DNA of 64,000 nt, taken from the NCBI RefSeq assembly GCF_030268085.1, contig NZ_BSDE01000001.1, forward strand, positions 992,001 to 1,056,000. The letters run 5' to 3'. The notes below the pieces were generated by a model. It was not told the origin of the DNA. It worked only from the letters and a program-made list of their open reading frames with translations, and ran no database searches. Shown piece after piece: positions 1 to 8,134 of the stretch. This DNA comes from Geothrix limicola. GTDB taxonomy: Bacteria > Acidobacteriota > Holophagae > Holophagales > Holophagaceae. The translations under genes were made by a program, and so were the position numbers. The number at the start of each line of letters is the position of its first letter. Within the stretch, counting starts at the first letter, position 1.

Positions 1-286
1 CGTAGGGATCCTCGTTCACGGCCTCCGGATGGTCGGCCAGGACCGCGTTCACTTCCACGATTTCGCCGGCGGCGGGCATGTTCAGCTCGGACACGGTCTT
101 CACGGATTCCACTGTGCCGAACTCCTCGCCCTCGGCGAAGGTGGCGCCGGCCTCCGGCAGGTCCACGAAGACCACGTCGCCCAGCGCGTCCTGCGCGTAG
201 TGGGTGATGCCCACCAGGGCCGTGCCGTCGCCCGCGGGCTTCAGCCATTCGTGATCCTTGGTGTACTTGAGATCGGCAGGGAACAT
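1..286 (-). CDS. gcvH: Glycine cleavage system H protein, partial (3' end outside window)
   Basis: The first 95 codons are visible. H protein carries the lipoyl-bound aminomethyl group between the P, T and L proteins of the glycine cleavage system. The sequence shows the lipoyl-attachment context ESVKTVSE, with the modified lysine at about residue 63, the usual place. The N-terminus, with KYTKDHEW followed by VGITHYAQDALGD, is typical of the family. A GGAGG ribosome site lies just before the ATG at 286. The gene is 37 bp downstream of gcvT on the same strand, so the two are almost certainly co-transcribed. The remaining roughly 30 codons lie to the left of the window. Confidence 0.95.
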   Translation of the reverse strand, partial: MFPADLKYTKDHEWLKPAGDGTALVGITHYAQDALGDVVFVDLPEAGATFAEGEEFGTVESVKTVSELNMPAAGEIVEVNAVLADHPEAVNEDPY

Positions 287-323
287 GGTTCCTCCAGGTT
301 GGGTGGGTCGGTCAGGAAAAGGG

Positions 324-1439
324 TTACTTGGCGCGCTTGTAGAAGGGCGTGGGGATGATCTCGGCATTCACGGCACGGCCGCGGATCTCGATCTGGATGG
401 TTCCACCGACCTTCGCCAGTTCCGTCGGAACGTAGGCCAGGCCCAGGTTGAAGCCGCAGGTCGGGGACGGGGCGGCGCTGGTGACGAAACCGATCTGCTT
501 CCCGTCCTGCACCACGGGCATGTGGTCGCGGGCGATGTCACGCTTCTCGAGCGTCTTGAAGCCGACGAGCTTGCGCGGCGCGGGGGCGGCCTTGGCGGCC
601 ACCAGGGCCTCGCGGCCGATGAAGTCGCCGTGATCGAGCTTCACGATCCAGCCGAGGCCGGCTTCCAGCGCGTGGATGCTGTCGTCGATCTCGTGGCCGT
701 AGAGGGCCATCTTGCATTCCAGACGCAGGGTGTTGCGGCAGCCCAGGCCCGCGGGAATCAGGCCCTTGGGCGTGCCGGCCGCCAGCACGGCGTTCCACAG
801 CTTTTCCGTATCGCCGGCGGCGCAGTAAAGCTCGAAGCCATCCTCGCCCGTGTAGCCCGTGCGGCTGATGATGCACTTGATGCCCGCGACCTCGCCGTGG
901 GTGAAGTAGTAGTAGCCGATGGGATCCAGCGGGGTCGCCGTCAGGGGCTGCAGGATGCTCACGGCCAGTGGGCCCTGGAGGGCGATCTGGCCCGTCACCG
1001 GGCTTTCGTTCACCACGGTGCAGTCATAGCCCGCGGCGTGCTGCTGCACCCAGGCGAAATCCTTGTCGATGTTCCCGGCGTTCACCACCAGGAGGAATTC
1101 CTGCTCGCCTTCGCGGTAGACCAGGAGGTCGTCCACGAAGGTGCCGTTCTCGTAGAGGAAGGCGGTGTAGTGGACCTGGCCGATGACGAGCTTGGAGACG
1201 GCGTTCGGCGTCAGGTGCTCCACGAGGGCCAGGGCCCCAGGGCCCTTCACGCGGATTTCGCCCATGTGGCTCACGTCGAAGAGCCCGGCCTTGGTGCGAA
1301 CGGCCTCGTGCTCGGCGATGATCCCGGCCGGATACTGCACGGGCATGTCCCAGCCGCCAAAGTCCACCATCTTGGCGTTGAGGGCCCGATGGGCCGCGTT
1401 GAGCGGGGTTTTCATCAGTTCTGATGCGGCGGTCGACAT
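324..1439 (-). CDS. gcvT: Glycine cleavage system T protein (aminomethyltransferase)
   Basis: The 371-residue protein matches the usual length of about 360-370. It transfers the methylene carbon from lipoyl-bound aminomethyl on GcvH to tetrahydrofolate and releases ammonia. Visible family features are the N-terminal block GGWDMPVQYP, the FDVSHMGE motif, the VDDLLVYR segment with the catalytic aspartate, and the RTGYTGEDGFE folate-domain motif. The open frame runs upstream to 1775, but that part has no family similarity. I choose ATG at 1439; an ATG at 1415 is the alternative. It sits 25 bp after sfsA and just before gcvH, inside a leftward operon-like run. Confidence 0.95.
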   Translation of the reverse strand: MSTAASELMKTPLNAAHRALNAKMVDFGGWDMPVQYPAGIIAEHEAVRTKAGLFDVSHMGEIRVKGPGALALVEHLTPNAVSKLVIGQVHYTAFLYENGTFVDDLLVYREGEQEFLLVVNAGNIDKDFAWVQQHAAGYDCTVVNESPVTGQIALQGPLAVSILQPLTATPLDPIGYYYFTHGEVAGIKCIISRTGYTGEDGFELYCAAGDTEKLWNAVLAAGTPKGLIPAGLGCRNTLRLECKMALYGHEIDDSIHALEAGLGWIVKLDHGDFIGREALVAAKAAPAPRKLVGFKTLEKRDIARDHMPVVQDGKQIGFVTSAAPSPTCGFNLGLAYVPTELAKVGGTIQIEIRGRAVNAEIIPTPFYKRAK

Positions 1440-1464
1440 GGATGCTCCGGCGTGAAACACCAGT

Positions 1465-2205
1465 CTATCTCCGCAGGCTCCAAGGCAGAAGACCTCGTAA
1501 TCCCCAGCCCAGGATCCAGCGGCCATCAGCCTCCTGCCTTGTGACCAGGTGCACAGCCAGGGGCAGCACCGCCACACCGGCCTCCGCGGCCCGGTCCAGT
1601 TCGGCGGCGTAGGAAGGATCGATCTCCCGTGCGGCATCGAAGCGATCCACATCCGTCCGGTGGACGAAAAAGGCGATGGCGGCACGGTGGCCTTCCCGCA
1701 CCATGGCCTGGAGTTCGCGCAGGTGCTTGGTGCCGCGCTCGGTGACCGCATCGGGAAACAGGGCCCAATCGCCATCCTTCAGGGTGGCGTTCTTCACTTC
1801 GATGAACACCTGGCGGCCTTCTCCATCCAAGGCCAGCACGTCGATGCGGCTGTTCTCCGCGCCATACCTCACTTCGGTCCGAACCCCGTGCAGGCCGGCC
1901 AGGCCCGGCAGCGCGTCGCGGCGCGCCGCCTCAGCCACGACGCGGTTCGGCATGCCCGTCTCCACGCCCACCCATCCGCCCGGTCGCTCCACCGCCAGCC
2001 AGGTGTATTTCAGCTTGCGCGCGGGATTGGACGCGGGCTCCAGCAGCACCCGGTCCCCGGGCTCCCAGCAGGTCTTCATGGAGCCCGTGTTCGTCGTATG
2101 GGCGGTCACGACGCTGCCATCGGGAAGCTGGACGTCCGCCAAGAACCGCTTGTAGCGCTGGATCAGCGAGCCCGCCACCAGCCCCGTCTTTTCGACGAGG
2201 ATCAT
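1465..2205 (-). CDS. sfsA: SfsA family sugar fermentation stimulation protein homologue
   Basis: This 246-residue protein is of SfsA length. Family blocks visible are LIQRYKRFLADV near the N-terminus, the AHTTNTGSM motif, RIDVLAL, VFIEVKNATL and a late DVDRFDAA segment. SfsA proteins have an OB-like N-terminal part and a nuclease-like fold with a conserved E-V-K; they have been linked to sugar metabolism genes and DNA binding, but the true role is not settled. The ATG at 2205 overlaps the stop of the upstream phosphatase gene by four bases, which supports this start and translational coupling. An open frame reading back to 2817 is only a frame shadow of that upstream gene. Confidence 0.93.
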   Translation of the reverse strand: MILVEKTGLVAGSLIQRYKRFLADVQLPDGSVVTAHTTNTGSMKTCWEPGDRVLLEPASNPARKLKYTWLAVERPGGWVGVETGMPNRVVAEAARRDALPGLAGLHGVRTEVRYGAENSRIDVLALDGEGRQVFIEVKNATLKDGDWALFPDAVTERGTKHLRELQAMVREGHRAAIAFFVHRTDVDRFDAAREIDPSYAAELDRAAEAGVAVLPLAVHLVTRQEADGRWILGWGLRGLLPWSLRR

Positions 2206-2759
2206 GGCCACTGGGAGAGGATGCGATCCACGGCCTCGGGGAGATCTTCGGCCACCAGGTCGGCGGCGGAGCCGTCCACCTTGTGCCCGTAGCCGGTGCG
2301 CACGAGCGCCACCTTGCACCCGGCCCGCCGTCCCGCCTCGATGTCCAGGGCCTTGTCGCCCACCATCCAGGACCGCGAGAGGTCGAGCCCATGCTCTTCT
2401 GCCGCCCGCAGCAGCATGCCCGGATTCGGCTTGCGTTCCGGGTGGTCGGCCACGGCGTACTCGCCCAGGGCATGCTCGTGGTGCGGCGAGGCGTAGACCG
2501 CGTCGATGCGGGCATTCTCGAGCGCCAGCAGGGTTCCCATGCGGCTCATGACGGCGGCGAAATCCTGCCATCCGTACTTGCCCCGGCCGATGCCGCTCTG
2601 GTTGGTGACCACCACCACGGGGATGCCCTTGGCATTCAGGCGCGCCACGGCGGCGCCCGCACCCGGGATCAACACCAGCTGATCGGGGTCGGACAGGAAG
2701 TCGACTTCTTCGTTGAGGGTGCCGTCGCGATCCAGGAAGATCGCTGGTTTCATGCTCAT
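2202..2759 (-). CDS. HAD-IIIA phosphatase, GmhB-like (heptose bisphosphate phosphatase family)
   Basis: The 185-residue protein is a histidinol-phosphatase/GmhB-type HAD hydrolase. Motif I is DRDGT at residues 10-14, motif II is VVTNQSGIGRG, the motif III lysine lies in KPNPGML and motif IV is MVGDKALDIEAG. In LPS heptose synthesis GmhB removes the C7 phosphate of D-glycero-D-manno-heptose 1,7-bisphosphate. The usual cysteine-rich zinc loop between motifs II and III is absent: the region reads SPHHEHALGEYA without a cysteine, so the substrate is not certain. The ATG at 2759 shares one base with the stop of the upstream TolB-like gene, and the gene's end overlaps sfsA by 4 nt. Confidence 0.85.
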   Translation of the reverse strand: MSMKPAIFLDRDGTLNEEVDFLSDPDQLVLIPGAGAAVARLNAKGIPVVVVTNQSGIGRGKYGWQDFAAVMSRMGTLLALENARIDAVYASPHHEHALGEYAVADHPERKPNPGMLLRAAEEHGLDLSRSWMVGDKALDIEAGRRAGCKVALVRTGYGHKVDGSAADLVAEDLPEAVDRILSQWP

Positions 2760-3802
2760 CAGTGCCACTCCGCCACGCAGACATCAAAAAGACGGGAACC
2801 CCGGGGGTTCCGCCCACTCACCCAGAGCAGTTTCTTGCCATCCGGGCTGAAGTGGGGAAAGGAATTGAAGAGGCCGGTCCAAGTGATCCGCTCCAGGCCC
2901 GTGCCGTCGAGGTTGACGCGGAAGAGGTCGAACTGGCGGCCCCTGCCCTGGTTGTCGTGATGGTTGCTCGCGAAGACCAGACCCTTGCCATCGGGCGTGA
3001 AGGTCGGCGCAAAAGCTGCGCCGGGCAGCCTCGTCACCTGCCGCTTGGTGCTGCCGTCGGCGTTCATGAGCCAGATGTCCATCTCCATGGGCTCGACCAG
3101 GTGCTGCTTGAGCAGATCGCGGTACTTCGCGGTGGCAGCCTCGCCCTTGGGATAGTTGGTGCGCCAGGCGATCAGCTTCGAATCGGGACTGAAGACGGCG
3201 CCGCCGTCGTAGCCCACGCCATCGGTGAGGCGGATGAGGTGCCCGCCATCGAGATCCGCGCGCCAGAGATCCACGTCACCACTGCGTTCGCTCGTGAACA
3301 CGATCCACTTGCCGTTGGGCGCGGTCGTGGCCTCGGCGTCGTAGCCGGGCGAGGCGAGGAAGGGCTTCGCGTCGCTGCCATCGGCCTTGGCGATGTAGAG
3401 GTCATAGCCCTGGAAGACGGGCCACTGGTACTTGCCCGGCGTGAAGGGCGGCGCCACGGGGCATTCCGGGCCCGCCCCGTGGGTGCTGGCGAAGATGATG
3501 CGGTCATCCCCCGGCAGGAACCATCCGCAGGTGACGCGCCCCTTCCCGGAACTGACCCGTTTCTGCTCCGAACCATCGGCGTTCATGGTGTAGAGCTGAT
3601 CGCATGGATACCCGTCCCGGGTGCTCTGAAAGATGATTTTCTTCCCGTCGTTGGACCAGTAGGCTTCAGCGTTGGACCCGGTGCTTGTGAGCTTCTTCAC
3701 GTTCCTGAGGTGAATCTCCCGAACATCGGAAAGCGCGTCCGAAGGCAGAGTCTGGGCGCCGAGGACCATGGAGCACAGGGCGGCCAGCAGGATTCGTCTC
3801 AT
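2759..3802 (-). CDS. Secreted TolB-like (PD40/WD40-like) beta-propeller protein
   Basis: This 347-residue protein starts with a signal peptide (MRRILLAALCSMVLGAQT). It then carries several PD40-type repeats of the pattern S.DGKKI.F.S.R.G followed by MNADGS or KADGSD turns, as in TolB and in DPP4-like propellers. It is likely periplasmic. Classical TolB is about 430 residues and has an N-terminal alpha/beta domain that is missing here, and no tolQRA or pal gene is adjacent, so I do not call it tolB. It is the first gene of the leftward run to gcvH. The region between it and divergent scoA (3803-3888) must hold both promoters. Confidence 0.82.
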   Translation of the reverse strand: MRRILLAALCSMVLGAQTLPSDALSDVREIHLRNVKKLTSTGSNAEAYWSNDGKKIIFQSTRDGYPCDQLYTMNADGSEQKRVSSGKGRVTCGWFLPGDDRIIFASTHGAGPECPVAPPFTPGKYQWPVFQGYDLYIAKADGSDAKPFLASPGYDAEATTAPNGKWIVFTSERSGDVDLWRADLDGGHLIRLTDGVGYDGGAVFSPDSKLIAWRTNYPKGEAATAKYRDLLKQHLVEPMEMDIWLMNADGSTKRQVTRLPGAAFAPTFTPDGKGLVFASNHHDNQGRGRQFDLFRVNLDGTGLERITWTGLFNSFPHFSPDGKKLLWVSGRNPRGSRLFDVCVAEWH

Positions 3803-3888
3803 GAATTTCTTCCTTCAGGGTTCAAAACAGGAACTGAAGCAGGATGCCAGAGATGGCACACTGTTGGCACCTTCAGAGGTTCCCGATC

Positions 3889-4587
3889 ATGATCGACAAG
3901 CGCGTCAGCTCAGCCATGGAAGCCGTCAAGGATATCCCGGACGGCGCCCACCTCGCCGTCGGCGGCTTCGGCCTCTGTGGCATTCCCGAACACCTGATCG
4001 CCGCCCTGGCTCAGACCGGCGTGAAGCACCTGACCTGCTATTCCAACAATGCCGGCGTGGATGATTTCGGCCTGGGCATCCTGCTCAGGAACCACCAGAT
4101 CCAGAAGATGGTCAGCAGCTATGTGGGCGAAAACGCCGAGTTCGAGCGGCAGTTCCTCCATGGCGAACTGGAGGTCGAGCTGGTGCCCCAGGGCACCCTG
4201 GCCGAACGCATGCGCGCGGGCGGCGCGGGCATCCCCGCCTTCTTCACACCCACCGGCGCGGGCACGAAGGTGGCCGAAGGCAAGGAAACCCGGATGTTCG
4301 ACGGCAAGGAGTGCGTGCTGGAAGCCGGGATCGTCGCCGATTTCTCGCTGGTCAAGGCCTGGAAGGCCGACCGGCTGGGCAACCTGGTCTTCCGCAAGAC
4401 CGCCCGCAACTTCAACCCGATGGCGGCCACCTGCGGAAAGGTCTGCATCGCCGAGGTCGAGGAGATCGTCGAGGTCGGCGAACTCGATCCCGACACCATC
4501 CACACACCCGGCATCTTCGTGCATCGGCTCGTGCTGGGGACGGAGTATGAAAAGCGCATCGAGAAAATCGTGACCCGCAAGGACTGA
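3889..4587 (+). CDS. scoA: 3-oxoacid CoA-transferase subunit A
   Basis: The 232-residue protein is the alpha subunit of a succinyl-CoA:3-ketoacid (acetoacetate) CoA-transferase. The CoA-binding loop [10 protein letters not shown] is at about residues 24-33, followed by [10 protein letters not shown] and by FFTPTGAGT, which are typical of ScoA/AtoD. ATG at 3889 is preceded by AGAGG at a usable distance; the open frame upstream adds 15 residues without similarity. The active enzyme needs the beta subunit ScoB, which carries the catalytic glutamate. It normally follows at once, but here the next base after the stop belongs to an opposing gene, so scoB must be elsewhere or lost. Confidence 0.93.
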   Translation: MIDKRVSSAMEAVKDIPDGAHLAVGGFGLCGIPEHLIAALAQTGVKHLTCYSNNAGVDDFGLGILLRNHQIQKMVSSYVGENAEFERQFLHGELEVELVPQGTLAERMRAGGAGIPAFFTPTGAGTKVAEGKETRMFDGKECVLEAGIVADFSLVKAWKADRLGNLVFRKTARNFNPMAATCGKVCIAEVEEIVEVGELDPDTIHTPGIFVHRLVLGTEYEKRIEKIVTRKD

Positions 4588-6402
4588 TCACTCCATCGGG
4601 AGGTTGATCCGCACCTGGGAACCCCGTTCCATCGGGATGATCTGCACGGTTCCGCCATAGGCGTTCATGAGCTGGGCGCAGGCCGACAATCCCCGCCCCG
4701 GCTGGCGTCCGGACCCACTCCGCGCCTGACGCAGATCCAGGAAGGGTTCGAAGGCCGTTTCCAGGAGCTCTGCCGCGATGGGCGCCCCGTCATCTTCCAG
4801 TTCGATGCGCACGTGGCTGTTCCCCCCCCAGGTCCTCAGGGAAAGGTGCTCCGGCGCGCCTTCCAGGGCGTGACCGATGAGGTGGCCCAGCACCTCGGCG
4901 AAGTCTGAATAGACGCCATACAGCAGGTCCCGCGGCGCCTGGAGGTTCAAGTCCACCTCCAGGCGCTCGGGCAGGGTGCCCTCGGCCTGCATCAGCTCGA
5001 TTTCCTGCTTCAGCAGGTCGTGAAGGTGGATCCATTCGGGAGTGCTGGCCTCCCCCTGCCCCGCGCGCCGCAGCAGGGCCCGCACGAGGCCATCCACCTG
5101 GGCGATGGCGTGGCGGATCTGATCCATGGACTGATGACAGGCCGCCCGCTCTTCGGGCAGGGGCGCGTCGGGACGGTCCATGAATTGGGACAGCGCGACG
5201 CTCTCCTCCTTCAGGGTGCGCACGGGGGCCTGGAGCCGCTGGGCCGTGTTCATGAAGAGGCCGCCCAGGGCCGTCTTCTGGTTCTGCGTGCCCAGGGCCC
5301 GCTGAGCCTCTTTCAAGGCTTCGTAGGCCGATTCCAGGCCCTCGTAGCTGGTGCCCAGGGCCTGGCTGGTCTCTGCCAGGTGCGCGATGAGGCCGGCGTT
5401 TTCCAGGCTGACCTGGAGGATGCCCGCATGCAGGGCCGCCAGCTCGGCTTCGAAGGGCTGGAAGGGCTTGTCGGGGCGGTCCGCGGCCAGCAGGCCCCAC
5501 AGGTGGCCCTCCTCCGAGCGGCTGCGGAGCGGCAGCAGCAGGGCCTGGTTCTTCGGCGCCCAGAGGCCCAGGTCGATGCCCTGTTCCCAGGGCGTGGACT
5601 GCCGGAGGTCGCCTCCCGTCAGCACGGTCCCAGCCGGAAGTGATTCCGCCCAGGCGACCATGGGATGGGAAACCGGCAGCACCGGGGTTTCAGCAAAGCC
5701 CTCCGACGCAGCCGCCAGCCCCTGGAAGTAGGTTCCGCTTTCGTGCACGCGATAGGTCCGGAGCCGGTCCAGGTGCAGTTCTTCCCGTAGCTGCCCGAGC
5801 ACACGGGACTGGATCTCGTGTTCGTCGCGGACGGGAATGATGTCCTTGCTGAGCGACAGGAGGCGCGAGAGGTGCTGGCTCCGCTCTTCGAGTTCGGCCT
5901 GCACTTCCGTGAGCTTGCGGTTGCCCTCCTGGGCCTCCCGCAGCTGGGTTTCCAGGTGCTCCACCACCTGCTGGCTGAACTGGCGCAGCGCGGCGCCTTC
6001 CCGTCCCTGCTCGATGCGGTCCCGCTGCCCGCCGAGGTAAGCCTGCACCTGGCCCACGAACAGGAAGGGGTCGATGGGTTTGGAGATGAAGCCGTCGCAG
6101 CCCGTGACCAGGGCCGTTTCGCGATCGATCTTCATCGTCTTGGCCGTCAGGGCCACGATGAGCGTGGCGTCCAGGCTGCCGTTCTGGCGCAGCTTCGTGG
6201 CGACTTCGAAGCCCGAGAGGCCCGGCAGGTTGATGTCGAGCAGGATCAGGGCCGGCTTCAGCTCCAGGGCCATCTCACAGCCCTTGAGGCCGTCCTCCGC
6301 CCAATGCATTTCGTAGCCTGCCTGCGACAACAGGCGCTGCACGAGCCGCCAGTTCATCGGGTTGTCCTCGATGTAGAGAATGCAGGGCCGGGAACCGGTC
6401 AC
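4588..6402 (-). CDS. Receiver domain fused to GAF-like and degenerate histidine-kinase (pseudokinase) domains
   Basis: The 604-residue protein begins with a CheY-like receiver: IEDN acid pair, phosphoacceptor D56 in LLDINLPG, and the late lysine in FISKPID. A coiled coil and a GAF-like region (about 190-345) follow, then a second helical region and a HATPase-like C-terminus. The kinase part looks inactive. At the H-box the expected AHEL is AQRL, with Gln at residue 388. The N-box asparagines are His 507 and His 511 (HLIGHA). The G-boxes read DDGAPI and GRGLSA. The gene overlaps the upstream true kinase by 4 nt, so the pair is co-translated. I infer an output or scaffold partner of that kinase, with the kinase-like part acting as a binding module. 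Confidence 0.8.
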   Translation of the reverse strand: MTGSRPCILYIEDNPMNWRLVQRLLSQAGYEMHWAEDGLKGCEMALELKPALILLDINLPGLSGFEVATKLRQNGSLDATLIVALTAKTMKIDRETALVTGCDGFISKPIDPFLFVGQVQAYLGGQRDRIEQGREGAALRQFSQQVVEHLETQLREAQEGNRKLTEVQAELEERSQHLSRLLSLSKDIIPVRDEHEIQSRVLGQLREELHLDRLRTYRVHESGTYFQGLAAASEGFAETPVLPVSHPMVAWAESLPAGTVLTGGDLRQSTPWEQGIDLGLWAPKNQALLLPLRSRSEEGHLWGLLAADRPDKPFQPFEAELAALHAGILQVSLENAGLIAHLAETSQALGTSYEGLESAYEALKEAQRALGTQNQKTALGGLFMNTAQRLQAPVRTLKEESVALSQFMDRPDAPLPEERAACHQSMDQIRHAIAQVDGLVRALLRRAGQGEASTPEWIHLHDLLKQEIELMQAEGTLPERLEVDLNLQAPRDLLYGVYSDFAEVLGHLIGHALEGAPEHLSLRTWGGNSHVRIELEDDGAPIAAELLETAFEPFLDLRQARSGSGRQPGRGLSACAQLMNAYGGTVQIIPMERGSQVRINLPME

Positions 6403-8069
6403 GCGCCACCTCCGCCCACCAGGGGCATTTCCACCACGAACGTGCTGCCCTCGCCCTTCCGGCTGCTGGCCCAGATCCGCCCGTTCATGAGTCCCATGAA
6501 ACGCTGGCTGATGGCCAGCCCGAGGCCCGTGCCGCCGAAGCGCCGGGTGATGCTGCCGTCCACCTGCTGGAAGGGCTTGAAGAGGCGTTCCATTTCCTCG
6601 CTGGACATGCCGATGCCCGTGTCTTCGATGCGCACCTTGAACCAGGCGCCATCCTGGAAGGCCGAGATCCTCACGAGACCCGACTCGGTGAACTTGATGG
6701 CGTTCCCTGCCAGGTTCGTAAACACCTGGCGCAGCCGGTCCTTGTCCCCCATCACGCGGACGCCGCCCTCGGGGCGCACGTACTGCAGCTCGATGGGGCG
6801 GCCCCGGATGAGCCCCGAAGCCATGGCCTTGACCTCGTCCAGTAGCTGCACCGGATCCACCTCCTCCAGCTCCAGCTCCATCTTGCCCGCCTCGATTTTG
6901 GAGAGGTCGAGGATCGAATCGATGAGGCCAAGCAGGGAGCGGCCGTTCTGGTAGATGATCTGCAGATCCTCGCGCGCATCCGAGCTGAGGCGGCCCTGCG
7001 GGTCCTGCATGAGCATGCCCGAGAAGCCGATGATGGAATTGAGGGGCGTCCGCAATTCGTGGCTCATGCTGGCGAGGAACTCATCCTTCAGGCGGTCGAC
7101 CTCCTTCAGCTTCTGGTAGCTGGTGAGCAGGTTGTCGTTGAGCTCGCGCAGCTCCTGGGTCTTCTCGTGGACCTTCTCTTCGAGGGTGCTCGCCCAGGCC
7201 TTCAGCTCGGTCCGGCTCTGCTCCAGGCCGCGGGTCCGGTCCTGGACGAGCTGCTCCAGGTTGGCGCGGATCTCCTCCAGCTCCCAGATGGTCTCCATCA
7301 ACTGCCGGGTGCGCTCCTGGACGCGGTATTCCAGCAGGCGGTTCTGCCGCTCGATTTCGTCCCGCGACACCCGCAGCTTGTCCGTCATCACCTCGAAGGA
7401 TTGGCTCAGGTCCTGGATCTCATCCCGGGTGTAGACCTTCACGGACACGGTTTCGAGGTTCCCCTGCGCCACCTTCTGGGCCGCCTCCGTCAGCTGGATC
7501 ACCGGGCGGAGGTAGCGGTTCGACAGGAAGATCGACACGCCGATGCCCAGGATCAGCGTGACCAGGCCCACCGCGAGGCTGGCCTTGATGTTTTCCCGCA
7601 CGGCACGCTGGGTGCCTTCCGTGGTGAAGCCGATGATCAAGGTACCCACCCGGTCCGCCTGGGGCTCCTCGTAGAAGACCGGCGCCACCGCCACGAGCAT
7701 GTTGTCCTCGCGCCGGGTGTAGGTGTGCGAGATGCCATCCTTGATGATCTGGCCCATGGCCCAATCGGGCGTGGTGGGCGTGCTGTCGAGGGCCTCGCCC
7801 TTGGCGCCGTAGACCGCGCTGAAGCGAAAGGCCGGGATGTTCTGCACACCTTGGAGCACCTTGGCGATATCACGGGTATTGCCAAAGCTGACCGCCGGGC
7901 TCAGGGCATAGCTGGCCGTCTCGGCCACCTGGCGGGCGCTCAGTTCCGCCTGGGTTCGGATCTGCTGCTCCACCCAGCGCGGGTAGTACAGCAGGTTGAA
8001 GGCGATGAACGAGAGGACCAGGATGCTGATGACGCCGCTGAGCTTGGTCTTGATGGAAAGACGGTACAT
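6399..8069 (-). CDS. Transmembrane sensor histidine kinase with HAMP domain
   Basis: The 556-residue protein has a first membrane helix at about 11-28, an extracytoplasmic sensor of about 130 residues, a second helix at about 164-182, a HAMP linker and a long coiled coil (about 230-320). A canonical HisKA domain follows, with phosphoacceptor H337 in SHELRTPLNS. The HATPase domain has N-box NLAGNAIKF, G1 DTGIGM and G2 GTGLGLAI, so it should be a working kinase. It has no receiver of its own, but the next gene starts with one and overlaps it by ATGA, which makes that protein its likely partner. The ligand is not evident from the sequence. Confidence 0.92.
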   Translation of the reverse strand: MYRLSIKTKLSGVISILVLSFIAFNLLYYPRWVEQQIRTQAELSARQVAETASYALSPAVSFGNTRDIAKVLQGVQNIPAFRFSAVYGAKGEALDSTPTTPDWAMGQIIKDGISHTYTRREDNMLVAVAPVFYEEPQADRVGTLIIGFTTEGTQRAVRENIKASLAVGLVTLILGIGVSIFLSNRYLRPVIQLTEAAQKVAQGNLETVSVKVYTRDEIQDLSQSFEVMTDKLRVSRDEIERQNRLLEYRVQERTRQLMETIWELEEIRANLEQLVQDRTRGLEQSRTELKAWASTLEEKVHEKTQELRELNDNLLTSYQKLKEVDRLKDEFLASMSHELRTPLNSIIGFSGMLMQDPQGRLSSDAREDLQIIYQNGRSLLGLIDSILDLSKIEAGKMELELEEVDPVQLLDEVKAMASGLIRGRPIELQYVRPEGGVRVMGDKDRLRQVFTNLAGNAIKFTESGLVRISAFQDGAWFKVRIEDTGIGMSSEEMERLFKPFQQVDGSITRRFGGTGLGLAISQRFMGLMNGRIWASSRKGEGSTFVVEMPLVGGGGA

Positions 8070-8134
8070 GGATGGAGGCCTTGGGTCGGATCCAGCCTAT
8101 CAGCAAGGGACCCATCCACCGACCAGGAGCCCAC

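Noticed and set aside
1465-2817. A 450-residue SfsA fusion protein
   Set aside because: The part before 2205 is an alternative frame of the phosphatase gene with Arg/Pro-rich shadow sequence; SfsA is complete from 2205.
3854-3869. Sigma-54-like promoter TGGCAC-N5-TGGCA before scoA
   Set aside because: One mismatch from consensus, but the transcript would start at about 3880, after the AGAGG ribosome site. A chance match is more likely; no enhancer-binding regulator is adjacent.
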